A DNA stretch of 64,000 bases from Bog-159 sp963818855 (GTDB lineage: Bacteria > Acidobacteriota > Terriglobia > Bryobacterales > Bryobacteraceae): positions 350,976-414,975 of the forward strand of contig CAWFUH010000002.1 of the NCBI GenBank assembly GCA_963818855.1, in the 5' to 3' direction. Of this stretch, positions 16,869-26,824 are shown piece by piece. Position 1 is the stretch's first letter. Each line of letters starts with the position of its first letter. Below the pieces are notes generated by a model, which made no database searches, was not told the origin of the DNA, and was given only the letters and a program-made list of their open reading frames with translations. A program made the position numbers and the translations under genes.

Positions 16869-18881
16869 CTATTGCAGCGAGAGTATCACAGCGTTGGACG
16901 TGAAGGGGTAACTCAATTGCGTCGAGGCTTCCACATACTGCCCCGACAAGGTCAGGCTGACCTGGCCGGCGCCGCGCAGGCTTTGCGGGATGAGCACGTT
17001 CACCTGGTCCAAGCCTGTATCGGTCCCCTGTTTGTCGGCGTACTCCACCTGCGCGTTTGTATTGCCGGTGCCCGACGCGATCTCCGCCGTAATGTCAGAC
17101 AGCGCCGCCCGATGACGAATACCGGTTCCGTAAAGTTCGATCACTACGGTATCGTGACTGCCCCAATCGAGCGGTACCGTGCATGTGCCCGAGGTGCATC
17201 CGGGCACAAACGTATATTGCCAGAACTGTCCGTTTCCCAGCGGATTCGGCCAGCCGGAGCAGACACCCGTGCAAATCGCAATGGCGGCTGCGGGGCCTTG
17301 GCCGCTGGCAAACGAAGTGTATAAGCCGGGTGAAACGGGCGCCACCAGCACGCTACCGGTTGTCACCGTCCCGTCGCCGCTGGTGACGGTCAGAACGGCC
17401 GGACCGGGCGCCGCATCGCTCGGCACCAGGTAGTTCACCTGGTTCGGCGACACCGAGTATATGGGCACTTGAAAGCTCGTGTTAGTGCTGTCCACCAGCG
17501 TGACAGTAGTGCCGCCCAGCCTGGTGGGAAAATTCGACGCGGGAATGCTCTGATTGGCTAAGTCCCCGCCAAAAGCGCTCACCAGCATATCCGGCGCCAC
17601 CGTGCTGTTGGCGTTGCACGGATTATCTCCCGTGCCGCACGTGGGATTAAAAATCGTGGGCAGCGTCCCGTAGCCGGCGTTGGAAATACTCGTGACGGTT
17701 TTGATCCCGTGTTGCTGCACCATGCCGGCGTAAGACGAGGCGGTGGCAGTCAATTGCCCCGATTGCAACGCGGCGGCCATTTCCAGGAGATAGGTGTGAT
17801 TGCTGGCATCGTCCAGTGGCGCGGCGGCGGAAACATATAGAAAAAACGCCTGCGTGGTGAAGGGCGTTATGGATTCCATGCCGTTGGCGATATCGAACTG
17901 AGCCAGGGCCGACAACCAATCCTGATCCAGCGTCTCGAAGACCTGATCGCACGAGCCCACCAGCGAAGCGCCTTCCAATCCTGTCGGGCTGCCTTGATAC
18001 TCGCCCAGATTAATGCCGGACGGCAGATAATGGGGAGCCCAGGTTTCCTCCATATACACACCCTTGCCATTGGCGTGGGCCAGTGCCGCCCACGCCACGT
18101 CTTGCGCGAAATCGGCGGCGGAATCGTTATATAGATCCATGGTCAGGAAGTCCAGGCAGCCCGCGGCTTGGTTCGATGCCGTGCAAGTGGGGATCGCGGC
18201 AAAATCCGGGAAGTAGGCAGTCTCACTGCAATTGGTGCAGTCACCGGCGCCCACCCGCGTGCGCGGCGAGGCGGCTTTGATCAGCGGCTCCACCGCGCGA
18301 ATGAAGGCGTCCCACTCCGCGACGCTTCCGGAGATCCCCATGCGCGCCGTCTGCGTGGTCGGTTCGTGCACGATGACGAAATTATCGGGCTGATAGCGCG
18401 CGGCCAGTTGCGGATAGGTTACCAGGGCGGCGGCCGTGAAATCCTGAAAAGTACTGACGGACAATTCGCCAACCAGGTACTCCGGATGGATCGCCAGCAT
18501 CATGCCAAGCTGGCGCGTGTGGTGCACCATGGCATCCAGGTTGGTCACCGCCACAGGGTCGTTGATGGTAGTGACACCGGGGTTGAAGTCCACTCGCTGG
18601 ACGCCCGCCGCCTTCAGGCCATCCACATATTCCGTTTCCACTTGTGGAGTCCAATGATCGACCAACGAACCGTAGGCAAACATATTTTCACCGGCGAAAA
18701 CGAGCGGTTCTTTGCCCGGCACAGTGCTGGCAGTCAGGTTTTGGATCGCCGTTTCCACATCGGCGATGAAAGTTGTCACGCTGACTTGTTGGGCGGCCAG
18801 AGGACCGCACGCGGCGATCGCGGCCACCAGCGCCAGGCGGACTGGCAGGCGAAATCCTGAGCGTGATGGCAGATTGAGCAT
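16869..18881 (-). CDS. Secreted TIM-barrel-like protein with TIGR03437 C-terminal domain
   Basis: About 670 residues. There is a signal peptide (LALVAAIAACGPLAAQ). The N-terminal region (about 30-410) has a glycoside-hydrolase-like barrel pattern: DGLKAAGVQRVDFNPG, MMLAIHPEYL, NFVIVHEPTTQ, FLTMDLYND, GVYMEETW; HEP and MEETW could hold the acidic residues of a retaining hydrolase. The C-terminal region (about 440-670) is the Solibacter repeat: DMLVSAFGGDLA, VTLVDS, PIYSVSPNQVNYLVPSDAAPG, SPGLYT, LYGTGIRH, QVNVLIPQSLRGAG, and a final SNAVILSLQ. The C-terminal domain is a strong lineage marker. The hydrolase role is inference. Confidence 0.72.
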   Translation of the reverse strand: MLNLPSRSGFRLPVRLALVAAIAACGPLAAQQVSVTTFIADVETAIQNLTASTVPGKEPLVFAGENMFAYGSLVDHWTPQVETEYVDGLKAAGVQRVDFNPGVTTINDPVAVTNLDAMVHHTRQLGMMLAIHPEYLVGELSVSTFQDFTAAALVTYPQLAARYQPDNFVIVHEPTTQTARMGISGSVAEWDAFIRAVEPLIKAASPRTRVGAGDCTNCSETAYFPDFAAIPTCTASNQAAGCLDFLTMDLYNDSAADFAQDVAWAALAHANGKGVYMEETWAPHYLPSGINLGEYQGSPTGLEGASLVGSCDQVFETLDQDWLSALAQFDIANGMESITPFTTQAFFLYVSAAAPLDDASNHTYLLEMAAALQSGQLTATASSYAGMVQQHGIKTVTSISNAGYGTLPTIFNPTCGTGDNPCNANSTVAPDMLVSAFGGDLANQSIPASNFPTRLGGTTVTLVDSTNTSFQVPIYSVSPNQVNYLVPSDAAPGPAVLTVTSGDGTVTTGSVLVAPVSPGLYTSFASGQGPAAAIAICTGVCSGWPNPLGNGQFWQYTFVPGCTSGTCTVPLDWGSHDTVVIELYGTGIRHRAALSDITAEIASGTGNTNAQVEYADKQGTDTGLDQVNVLIPQSLRGAGQVSLTLSGQYVEASTQLSYPFTSNAVILSLQ

Positions 18882-19020
18882 AGGGGACTCTTTGGTTGCG
18901 GGGCTACTATTCTATTCTCGAACACCGATCCGCGAGAATCCACTCGGTCCCCTCCCTGCCGAGCGCCAAGTTCTCAAGTCGGTACTATAACGGAACGGCC
19001 GTTGGGACGTCCTTCCCATC

Positions 19021-21492
19021 ATGAAGCTCGCCTTGCGTAACCTGCTGCATAATCCTGCGTTTGCCGCCACAGCCATCCTGTCGCTGGCGCTCGGAATCGG
19101 AGCCAACTCGGCTATGTTCACGCTGACGAATCAGATCCTCTTGCGGGTTCTGCCGGTCAAGGACCCGGCGCGACTGGTGGCGCTTCATTGGAAAGGACAG
19201 TTCATCGGGGGCTCCACGCGCGGTTACGAGGACTCGTTCTCGTATCCTATGTATGCCGATTTGCACGGGGCTTTGGGCGCCTTCACGGGCATTGCCGCGC
19301 AATTTCAGCAAACCGTCGACGTGTCCGATAAAGGGCCGGCCGGGCGCGCCTCCGCTGAGCTGGTTTCGGGTAACTACTTCGACGTTTTAGGGGTCGCCGC
19401 GGCAATTGGCCGTACCCTTACGCCGGATGACGACCGGCTCAAAGGCGGCGAACCTTATGTGGTGCTCAGCTACGACTACTGGCAGCGGCAATTTGGCAGC
19501 GATCCATCCGCATTGAACCGGACTATCGACTTGAATGGGCACCCCATGACCGTGGTGGGTGTGGCGCAGCGCGCCTTCCAGGGCCTTTCGCAGCTGAGCC
19601 CGGTGGATCTGTTTGTCCCGCTCATGATGAAGAATGTAGTGACGCCCACCTGGGACGATATGAACCGGCGCGACAGCATCTGGCTGCACTTATTCGCGCG
19701 CCTGCGGCCGGGTATCGATGCGCGCGCGGCCCAGAACTCTTTGGCGGGTGTGTATCGCGCCGCATTGGACCACGATCTTGCGACGAACGGACGCAGTGCC
19801 AGTTTCGCGGCGCGATATGTCCAGAATCAACTGGAGTTGGTGGACGCGGCACAAGGATTTGCCGGCATGCGGGAGTTCTTCGCGAAGCCGCTCTACGTGC
19901 TGCTGGCCATGGTAGGGACACTGCTGCTGATCGCCTGCGCCAACGTGGCCAACCTGCTCATCGCCAGGGCACAAGGCCGGCAGAAGGAGATCTCCATCAG
20001 GCTGGCGCTGGGAGCCACGCGGGGAGCGCTCATGCGGCTGATTATGACGGAGAGCCTGCTGATTGCGGCGGTGAGCGGCGCACTGGGACTGCTGCTTTCC
20101 GAGTGGATTGCAGCTGTGCTGGTGAGCATGCTGCCGTTCGAGAACATCGGCGCGGCGATTCGTACGGCGCCGGACTGGCGCGTACTGGCATTCACGGGTG
20201 GTATCAGCCTGCTGACCGCGCTCCTGGCGGGAGCCGCGCCCGCGCTGCAGGCAACCCGGCCCGACCTGACGCCCGCCCTGAAGAACGAGACCCGGTCCGC
20301 TTCGTTGAGCTTGGGCCAGACGCGCTTCCGCAGAGGGTTGATCGGCGCGCAGGTAGCGCTGTCGTTCCTGCTGCTGGCCGCGGCCGGATTGTTTGCGCGC
20401 AGCCTGTATAACCTGATGACAGTGAACTCCGGCATCGAAACCAGCCGGCTGCTGGCGTTTTCCGTTGATCCTTCGCTGCATAAATATACGCCCGGGCAGA
20501 CGCGCCGCCTGTACCTGGATCTGGCATCCACACTCGCGCGCATACCTGGCGCGCAGGCGGCCAGCGGCGCATCCAACGCGGTTCTGGCAAATAACCAATG
20601 GCAGAATACAGTGCACATCGACACGTACCGGCCATCCGCTGGAGAAAACATGAATCCCGGCTATAACGAGACGCTTCCGGGATTTTTTTCGACAGCCGGG
20701 GTGGCCCTGATCGCCGGGCGGGATTTCAACGAGCGGGACACTGCGGGCGCGCCCGAAGTCGTGATCGTGAATGAGACGTTTCAGAAGCGTTTCTTTCCGC
20801 ATGAGAGTCCCATAGGGCACTACATCGGTTGGGGAGATTCCGGGCCGATGCCTTTGGAAATTGTCGGTGTGGTGAAAGACATGAAGGTGGGGGACCTGAA
20901 GGAGAAGCCAAGACCGTGGACGTTTGCGGCGGCCCTGCAAGACGCGTCGCCCGGAGCGATCACGTTCTATATGCGCACGGCGCGCCATCCGCTGGCACTC
21001 GCGCCGGCCGCCCAGCAGGCGGTCCATAGGCTCGACGCCGCGCTTCCGGTCTTCGACTTGAAGACCGTCGACGCACAGATCGGGGAAACGCACTTCCTGG
21101 ACCGATTACTGGCCTGGCTGGCAGTGGCGTTCGGTTCCCTGGCGACGCTGCTTGCTTCTATCGGACTGTACGGCATCACCGCGTTCAACGTGACGCGGCG
21201 CACGCAGGAGATCGGGATCCGTATGGCTCTGGGGGCGGCGCGCGGCAATGTGCTGCGGCTGGTAATGCGGGAGGTGTTGATCCTGGGCGCGGCCGGGTTG
21301 CTCGTCGGAGTGCCGGCGACTTTGGCGCTCGGCAGGGTCCTCGAGAGTCAGCTTTTTCAGATGAAGGCCGGCGATCCCGCGGTAATCGCCGGCGCTACCG
21401 GCGTGGTGCTATTGGTGTCGGCACTGGCGGGCTACATTCCGGCACGCCGCGCCGCGCGCATGGACCCTATGCAGGCGCTGCGCTGGGAGTGA
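19021..21492 (+). CDS. MacB/FtsX-like ABC permease (ADOP type, no ATPase)
   Basis: About 823 residues with two repeated halves. Each half has an N-terminal membrane helix or periplasmic loop and a three-helix FtsX block (LLIACANVANLLIARAQGRQKEISIRLALGA near 300; ITAFNVTRRTQEIGIRMALGAARG near 720). It starts MKLALRNLLHNPAFAATAILSLALGIGANSAMF, the usual ADOP opening but without the PadR-linked cytoplasmic domain seen in the 35971-38652 protein. It belongs to the acidobacterial duplicated orphan permeases, whose ATPase is not encoded alongside. Its last bases overlap the next gene by GTGA, so the two are translationally coupled. Confidence 0.85.
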   Translation: MKLALRNLLHNPAFAATAILSLALGIGANSAMFTLTNQILLRVLPVKDPARLVALHWKGQFIGGSTRGYEDSFSYPMYADLHGALGAFTGIAAQFQQTVDVSDKGPAGRASAELVSGNYFDVLGVAAAIGRTLTPDDDRLKGGEPYVVLSYDYWQRQFGSDPSALNRTIDLNGHPMTVVGVAQRAFQGLSQLSPVDLFVPLMMKNVVTPTWDDMNRRDSIWLHLFARLRPGIDARAAQNSLAGVYRAALDHDLATNGRSASFAARYVQNQLELVDAAQGFAGMREFFAKPLYVLLAMVGTLLLIACANVANLLIARAQGRQKEISIRLALGATRGALMRLIMTESLLIAAVSGALGLLLSEWIAAVLVSMLPFENIGAAIRTAPDWRVLAFTGGISLLTALLAGAAPALQATRPDLTPALKNETRSASLSLGQTRFRRGLIGAQVALSFLLLAAAGLFARSLYNLMTVNSGIETSRLLAFSVDPSLHKYTPGQTRRLYLDLASTLARIPGAQAASGASNAVLANNQWQNTVHIDTYRPSAGENMNPGYNETLPGFFSTAGVALIAGRDFNERDTAGAPEVVIVNETFQKRFFPHESPIGHYIGWGDSGPMPLEIVGVVKDMKVGDLKEKPRPWTFAAALQDASPGAITFYMRTARHPLALAPAAQQAVHRLDAALPVFDLKTVDAQIGETHFLDRLLAWLAVAFGSLATLLASIGLYGITAFNVTRRTQEIGIRMALGAARGNVLRLVMREVLILGAAGLLVGVPATLALGRVLESQLFQMKAGDPAVIAGATGVVLLVSALAGYIPARRAARMDPMQALRWE

Positions 21493-24400
21493 GGCATCCC
21501 GGTGGCCCACTGCCCCTGCGTCTTTCAAACCGCGCCGCGTTATGCTTATGTGTGACTTCCAGACAACTGGCCGCGATCGCCGTCATCGCCATCCTGTCCC
21601 TCACCTTGGCCGCCGCGCAGCCAGTTGCCAAACCGTGGAACGGTATCCTGCGCGACGACCAGCGCCAGCCCATAGGCGGCGCGATCGTGAGTTTGGCGTC
21701 CGCCTCTCATCGCGAAACCGCCACCACCGCTAAAGATGGCACTTTCACCTTCGCATCGTTACCCAGCGCGGAATACTCCATCGCCGTCGCCTATCATGGC
21801 CTCACAGTCGCCTGCCCGCAACCGGTGCAACTGCCCCGCGATTCCGCGGCCGTCCTCGAATTGTCCGCCGGTCATGCCCTTGCGTTGATCGACGAAGCCC
21901 CGTCGTCGGAAGCTACCGGCGGCCAAAAGCTATCGGCTAAAGCCGTTTCGGAATTGCCGCTCAACAAACGCGATTTCAGTCAACTCCTACTGCTCGCCGC
22001 CGGCACCATGACCGATACCAACGGCGCCGCGAATTTCACCCAGCAATTCGCCGTTAACGGACAGCGCGGCACGGCCGCTGTATTTGCCATGGATGGCGCA
22101 GATTCGAGCGACCCCGAAATGGGCGGCGCTACGTTTACCAACTTCAATGTCGATGCCGTGGAAGAGATCCGCGCCAGCTCCGGCTGGATGCCCGCCGAAA
22201 TCGGGCGCGGTGCGGCCGGTTTCACCGACATTATCACCCGTTCCGGAACCAACGACCTGCACGGCTCGGTCTTCGAGTTCCTGCGCAACGCGGCGCTCGA
22301 TGCGCGCAACTTCTTCGACCAGCGCTCCATTGCCCAGCCGGAACGCATCCCGCCATTCATCCGCAATGAATTCGGTCTCACCAACGGCGGCCCCGTGGTG
22401 ATTCCAGGTCTGTACAACGGCCGCGATCGCACCTTCTATTTCGCGGAATACCAGGGCTTCCGGCAGGTGCTCAGCGACACCGAGGTGATCCCCGTTCCCA
22501 CTGCCGCCGAACGCTCCGGCCAGGATACCACCGCCTACCCGGGCGATACGCTGATCGTACCCGTGGACCCGCGCATCGCCAAAATACTGGCCCGCTATCC
22601 GCTGCCCAACGACCCCACGGGTCCTTACGCGGCGCGCACATTTGCCACTGCCTCGAAGGTGACCACTGTTTCGGACCAGTTCTCCCTGCGCATCGATCAC
22701 CAGATCTCGGATAAATCGCGATTGTTCGGCCGTTTCACCATGGCCAATGTCACCGGTCCTACCACCAACCCCAGCCAGACGGCCATCGATCCCGAGTTCG
22801 CGGTGGGATTTCTCGACCACCAGCGCAACGCGGCCATCACTTACACGCGCGCGCCATCGCCCACCTTCACCATGGAGTCCGGCATAGGCTTCACGCGCAC
22901 CACGCCCTCGTTTCCCACGTTCGACCGCACCGACCCGGCGCTGACCTTCGGCGATGCTTCGTATGAAGCGTTCAACGCCGCCGCCGGTTCGGTGCAGGGC
23001 ATTGACGGCAACCTGTTTCAGATTCGCCAGAGCTTCCAGTGGATACGCGGCAAGCATACCCTGAAAGCCGGCGCCGAGGTCCGCGGCAATCGCGACAATG
23101 GCGTGTTTGGGATCAGTCCCAATGGCGCTTACCAGTTTGGCGGCGGAACAGCCTACGCTACGATTCCCATCCGCTCGGCCAGCGGCATGCACGACATTTC
23201 CATCGGCGATCCGCTGCCCGACGCACTGACCGGTCTGCTCACGGCCAACGCCTTCACGTACTCGCAAGCCGTGGCGCCCCCCGAGTTCGCGCAGGGAGCC
23301 AGCATCGGCGATTCCGCCATCCATCGGGATGCCTACAACTTCTATTTCCAGGACACCTGGAAGGTGTCGGAGCGCGTTACGCTGAACGCCGGTTTGCGCT
23401 ACGAGATTGAATCGCGCATCCGCGAGGCGGACAAGCGCACCTCCGCGCCGGTGCTCGGTCTGGGTTCCGGCGCGGCGCCCGGCTCGGAATTGCTGATCAA
23501 CCCCGACCCGGCTTACAAACTCGATCATAACGGCTGGGGGCCGCGCCTCTCGCTCGATTGGCGCGCTGCCGCCAATACCACGGTGCACGTGGGCGGAGCC
23601 ATCACTACGCTGCTGGTCAACCTATGGCAGGATAACTTGCTGACCGGCAGCACGCCCTTCGTCGTCTACCCGCACGACACTGCGGTGCCTGGACAACCCA
23701 TCGCATACGGTGTGAGCATAACGCCGCAGCAGTTGCCCACGGTCTACACCATCGCCGGATCGCCGGTATTCGCCTCTGGTGATTCGAATCTGGTGCCAGG
23801 CAATACCGTCATGGACGTGCTGCGCTACGAGCGGGATCTGGCGGCCCTTTCGCCCGGAAACCAGATTACCCCGCTGAACGTGGCGGGCATCTCGCCCGGC
23901 TTCCAAAACGGCTACATCGCCACCTGGACCGCCGGCTTCGAGCAAAAGCTGGGCGGCGCCAACCTCAGCGCGGGATACGTGGGCACCGCCGGCATCAAGC
24001 TGCCCGCCATGGATTTTCCGAACGGATACGCCGGCGCGGACCCGGCCTTCGCGCCCTACACGCAGTTTAATCCCGCTGGCCAGGTCACCGGCGGCTACGG
24101 TGTAGTCAGCGTGATGACCAACCGTTCGCATTCTTCCTATCACGCCTTGCAGATATCCGCGCAAAGGAATCTCACCACCGCGGGCCTCGGCTTTCAGGCC
24201 AGCTACACGTTCTCGAAATCGATAGACGATACCAGCGCCGTTATTGGCGGCTTCATCTCCGGCCAGTCCGGCGCAGTGGCGCAAACCGCGCCCGAAGACC
24301 CGTTCGACGCGCGCCTGGACAAAGGGCCATCCAACTTCGACGTCAAGAACGCGCTGGCCTTCAGCCTGTTCCAGGATCTGCACGCCGATCGCGTGCCCTT

Positions 24401-24932
24401 CCTGCGCCCCTTGGGCAAAACCCTCACCGCCGGCTGGCAAGTGCTGGGCATCGGGACGCTCCAAAGCGGCTCGCCATTCACCATCTATTCGGGGATCCAA
24501 CAGACGGGCGCCGGCTCGCAGGGCGCCGACCGGCCCGACCAGGTGGGAACGCCGGTCCTGTCCACCAGCCGCACAGTGCGCGAGGACTATTTCGGGCTCG
24601 GCGCCAATAATGCTTCGCACTTCTCCATCCCCAGCGACGTGCCGGGCGGGACAGGGCCCAACAGCGGCGTCTTCGGAACGCTCGGACGCAACACGTTCCG
24701 CGGTCCGGGGCTCGAGAACTTCGACCTCGCGTTGATTAAGGACACGCCCCTGCTGGAGCGATCCGGAGCCGTGCGCGCATCCCTGCAATTTCGCGCCGAG
24801 TTCTTCAACGTGTTCAACATCGTGAACTTCGGCCTGCCTTCGAACATTCTGCTGGGACCCGGGTTCGGCGAAATCAGCCGCACGGCGAGCAATTCCAGGC
24901 AGATCCAGTTTTCTCTAAAGGTGATCTACTGA
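21489..24932 (+). CDS. TonB-dependent receptor-like outer-membrane protein
   Basis: About 1147 residues. A signal sequence (LAAIAVIAILSLTLAAAQ) is followed by a carboxypeptidase-regulatory-like domain (GAIVSLASASHRETATTAKDGTFTFASLPSAEYSIAV), a plug domain (LPLNKRDFSQLLLLAAG, FAVNGQRGTAAVFAMDGADSSD) and a long beta-barrel ending NSRQIQFSLKVIY, with the terminal aromatic expected for BAM recognition. This is the large 'Oar-like' receptor type abundant in Solibacter. The GTG at 21489 overlaps the permease stop; a start nearer LCVTSRQ is also possible. The ligand is unknown. Pairing with an ADOP permease suggests joint export or uptake, which is inference. Confidence 0.85.
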   Translation: MRHPGGPLPLRLSNRAALCLCVTSRQLAAIAVIAILSLTLAAAQPVAKPWNGILRDDQRQPIGGAIVSLASASHRETATTAKDGTFTFASLPSAEYSIAVAYHGLTVACPQPVQLPRDSAAVLELSAGHALALIDEAPSSEATGGQKLSAKAVSELPLNKRDFSQLLLLAAGTMTDTNGAANFTQQFAVNGQRGTAAVFAMDGADSSDPEMGGATFTNFNVDAVEEIRASSGWMPAEIGRGAAGFTDIITRSGTNDLHGSVFEFLRNAALDARNFFDQRSIAQPERIPPFIRNEFGLTNGGPVVIPGLYNGRDRTFYFAEYQGFRQVLSDTEVIPVPTAAERSGQDTTAYPGDTLIVPVDPRIAKILARYPLPNDPTGPYAARTFATASKVTTVSDQFSLRIDHQISDKSRLFGRFTMANVTGPTTNPSQTAIDPEFAVGFLDHQRNAAITYTRAPSPTFTMESGIGFTRTTPSFPTFDRTDPALTFGDASYEAFNAAAGSVQGIDGNLFQIRQSFQWIRGKHTLKAGAEVRGNRDNGVFGISPNGAYQFGGGTAYATIPIRSASGMHDISIGDPLPDALTGLLTANAFTYSQAVAPPEFAQGASIGDSAIHRDAYNFYFQDTWKVSERVTLNAGLRYEIESRIREADKRTSAPVLGLGSGAAPGSELLINPDPAYKLDHNGWGPRLSLDWRAAANTTVHVGGAITTLLVNLWQDNLLTGSTPFVVYPHDTAVPGQPIAYGVSITPQQLPTVYTIAGSPVFASGDSNLVPGNTVMDVLRYERDLAALSPGNQITPLNVAGISPGFQNGYIATWTAGFEQKLGGANLSAGYVGTAGIKLPAMDFPNGYAGADPAFAPYTQFNPAGQVTGGYGVVSVMTNRSHSSYHALQISAQRNLTTAGLGFQASYTFSKSIDDTSAVIGGFISGQSGAVAQTAPEDPFDARLDKGPSNFDVKNALAFSLFQDLHADRVPFLRPLGKTLTAGWQVLGIGTLQSGSPFTIYSGIQQTGAGSQGADRPDQVGTPVLSTSRTVREDYFGLGANNASHFSIPSDVPGGTGPNSGVFGTLGRNTFRGPGLENFDLALIKDTPLLERSGAVRASLQFRAEFFNVFNIVNFGLPSNILLGPGFGEISRTASNSRQIQFSLKVIY

Positions 24933-25018
24933 GGGATTCGGCTCAGGAATGTTGCGCTATCATCAAGAGCTGACAAGACTGCTGAACTGGACAAATCTCG
25001 AAGCAGCGGGGAGGGCTT

Positions 25019-25213
25019 ATGAGCAACCGATTGGAGTTCGATATTGTCTGTCCGAACAACCACAACCAGAAAGTTACGTTCAGTCACGAAGAATTCAAAG
25101 AAGCGCTGAAGTCCGACACGTTGGTGTTTCACTGTAACACATGCGATACGGACTGGACTCCAACCAGTGATGAAATCGCGGGTCTACGGAAGCAATTCTC
25201 GGAGGAACATTGA
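25019..25213 (+). CDS. Small zinc-ribbon-like protein
   Basis: 64 residues with a CPNNHNQ element near residue 11 and a CNTCDTDW knuckle near residue 39, suggesting a small metal-binding ribbon. A GGGGAGGG ribosome-binding site stands just before the ATG. Function unknown. It lies between the TonB receptor and a convergent oxidoreductase gene. Confidence 0.7.
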   Translation: MSNRLEFDIVCPNNHNQKVTFSHEEFKEALKSDTLVFHCNTCDTDWTPTSDEIAGLRKQFSEEH

Positions 25214-25306
25214 CCCACTCGTTTGGCTTTTCTCGGACTCTTCCTCCCGCGATTCCGGCGGCCCATTGACCGCCGGGCTGTTTACTTTGGAGCCAGACGA
25301 CTCCCG

Positions 25307-26617
25307 TCAGACTTCCAGCTTCCATGGTTCGCGATAGGTGGCGTTCAGGTTCGGCCGCATGTCGTTCTGGGCGCAGGTCCATTTGCTTTGGTCCCAATCG
25401 ATTCGCGATCGGAAGCGCATGGAAAGGTTTGCCAGCAAGCAAACAGTTGACGAGCGGACGCACGTCTCGATGTCGCTTATCGGCTTTTCTCGCGTCCGGA
25501 TACATGCCAGGAAATTCCGCCAGTGAGGCACGTTCATATCCGCCATGCTCCGGTCTTTCTCCCACGTCTCCGGCTCCTTCGACCTACTATTGGGAATCAA
25601 GCGGCAGCCGCCCCGGTTCACAAAAACGGAGGCCTCTGTGCCATGAATTACCGTGCCTGCACCCTGCCCGAGCCCAAACATAGGTAGCGGGTTGCAGCCG
25701 CGGCCTTCGTAACCCAAAAGAAAATTCTCGTAATAAAACGTTGCCTGCATCGTGTCGGGTGTCTGGGTATTGTCTTGCACATAGAACTTGCTGCCCATAG
25801 CCGAAACCGCCAGCGGCATCGGGTCGCCGAAGCACTGGTGGATGGGATCGATCAGGTGTATGCCCCAGTCGGTCATGGCGCCCCCCGCGTAATCCCAGAA
25901 ATATCGGAATGTCGGGAAAGTGGCCGCTTTGACGCCCCAGCGATTCGGATTGAAAGGAACCTTCGGCGCGGGTCCGAGCCAAAGATCCCAATCGAGATCC
26001 GCGGGTGGCTCGCCGTCGGGGGGATTGCCGAAGCCATTTTGCTCCGTCAGCCCACTCTGGAAGGCATGACAAAAGGTCACATCCCCGAGCCTGCCGCCCT
26101 TGACGATCTCGGCGGCTTTCTGAAAATAACCGCCGGAACGCTGCATGGTGCCCGCTTGAACGATGCGGTTGTATTTGCGCGCGGCCTGCACCATTTTCTG
26201 ACCTTCCTCCACAAACTTGCAGGCAGGCTTTTCGACGAAGACATCTTTGCCGGCCTTGCAGGCTTCCACGGCCATGTAAGCGTGCCAATGGTCCGGGGTG
26301 GAGATACAAACCGCATCGATGGACTTATCCGCGAGGATTTCGCGGAAATCGGCGACCGCCTTTACCTGGAAGCCTTTCTCGCGTGCGGCGGCTTCCGCGC
26401 GTTCCAGATGCGGCCGGTAAACATCGCACACCACGACGGGTTGAGCTTCAGGAATCTTCATGGCAAAGTCCAGATTCCCCGAACCCATTGCCCCGATCCC
26501 GATAAAACCTATTGTGATGCGGTCATTCGCTCCCTTTATCCGCCCCGTGAAAAGGGAGGTCGTCAACGCGGCTGCAGCGCTCGCTAACGCGGTACGTCTT
26601 GATATTTCGCGCTCCAT
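25307..26617 (-). CDS. Gfo/Idh/MocA family oxidoreductase with Tat-like signal
   Basis: About 436 residues. The N-terminus MEREISRRTALASAAAALTTSLF is twin-arginine-like, followed by TIGFIGIGAMGSGN (Rossmann motif), CISTPDHWHAYM and VEKPACKF (the EKP motif), then GWGIHLIDPIHQCFGDP-like elements of the C-terminal domain (TDWGIHLIDP). It is a second exported member of the family of 11945-13225, only moderately similar. Likely a sugar-type dehydrogenase in the periplasm; substrate unknown. Confidence 0.82.
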   Translation of the reverse strand: MEREISRRTALASAAAALTTSLFTGRIKGANDRITIGFIGIGAMGSGNLDFAMKIPEAQPVVVCDVYRPHLERAEAAAREKGFQVKAVADFREILADKSIDAVCISTPDHWHAYMAVEACKAGKDVFVEKPACKFVEEGQKMVQAARKYNRIVQAGTMQRSGGYFQKAAEIVKGGRLGDVTFCHAFQSGLTEQNGFGNPPDGEPPADLDWDLWLGPAPKVPFNPNRWGVKAATFPTFRYFWDYAGGAMTDWGIHLIDPIHQCFGDPMPLAVSAMGSKFYVQDNTQTPDTMQATFYYENFLLGYEGRGCNPLPMFGLGQGAGTVIHGTEASVFVNRGGCRLIPNSRSKEPETWEKDRSMADMNVPHWRNFLACIRTREKPISDIETCVRSSTVCLLANLSMRFRSRIDWDQSKWTCAQNDMRPNLNATYREPWKLEV

Positions 26618-26824
26618 AGATGCGTGCTCCTTCTACTGACTCCGTTGCAAATCCGATTGTAGAACCATTCCAGCCGCCAAAGTGGCCGGCAATTTTCCCA
26701 GCTCGCGGGAGGTTCGATCGGCGCAGCCCGCAGCCCAGGAGCATGGCTGGGCTTCGCGCGGTTTGATGCCGACGGCCGGCTCCGGGGCGCGCTTTTAAGG
26801 AGGGCAATCCTGAGATTCGCTGGG

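Noticed and set aside
20103..20651. Open frames antisense or shifted within the ABC permease at 19021-21492
   Set aside because: No motif; explained by codon bias of the real gene.
22084..24788. Several long minus-strand and alternate-frame ORFs over the TonB receptor
   Set aside because: All are Gly/Arg-rich shadows of a well-supported 1147-residue gene.
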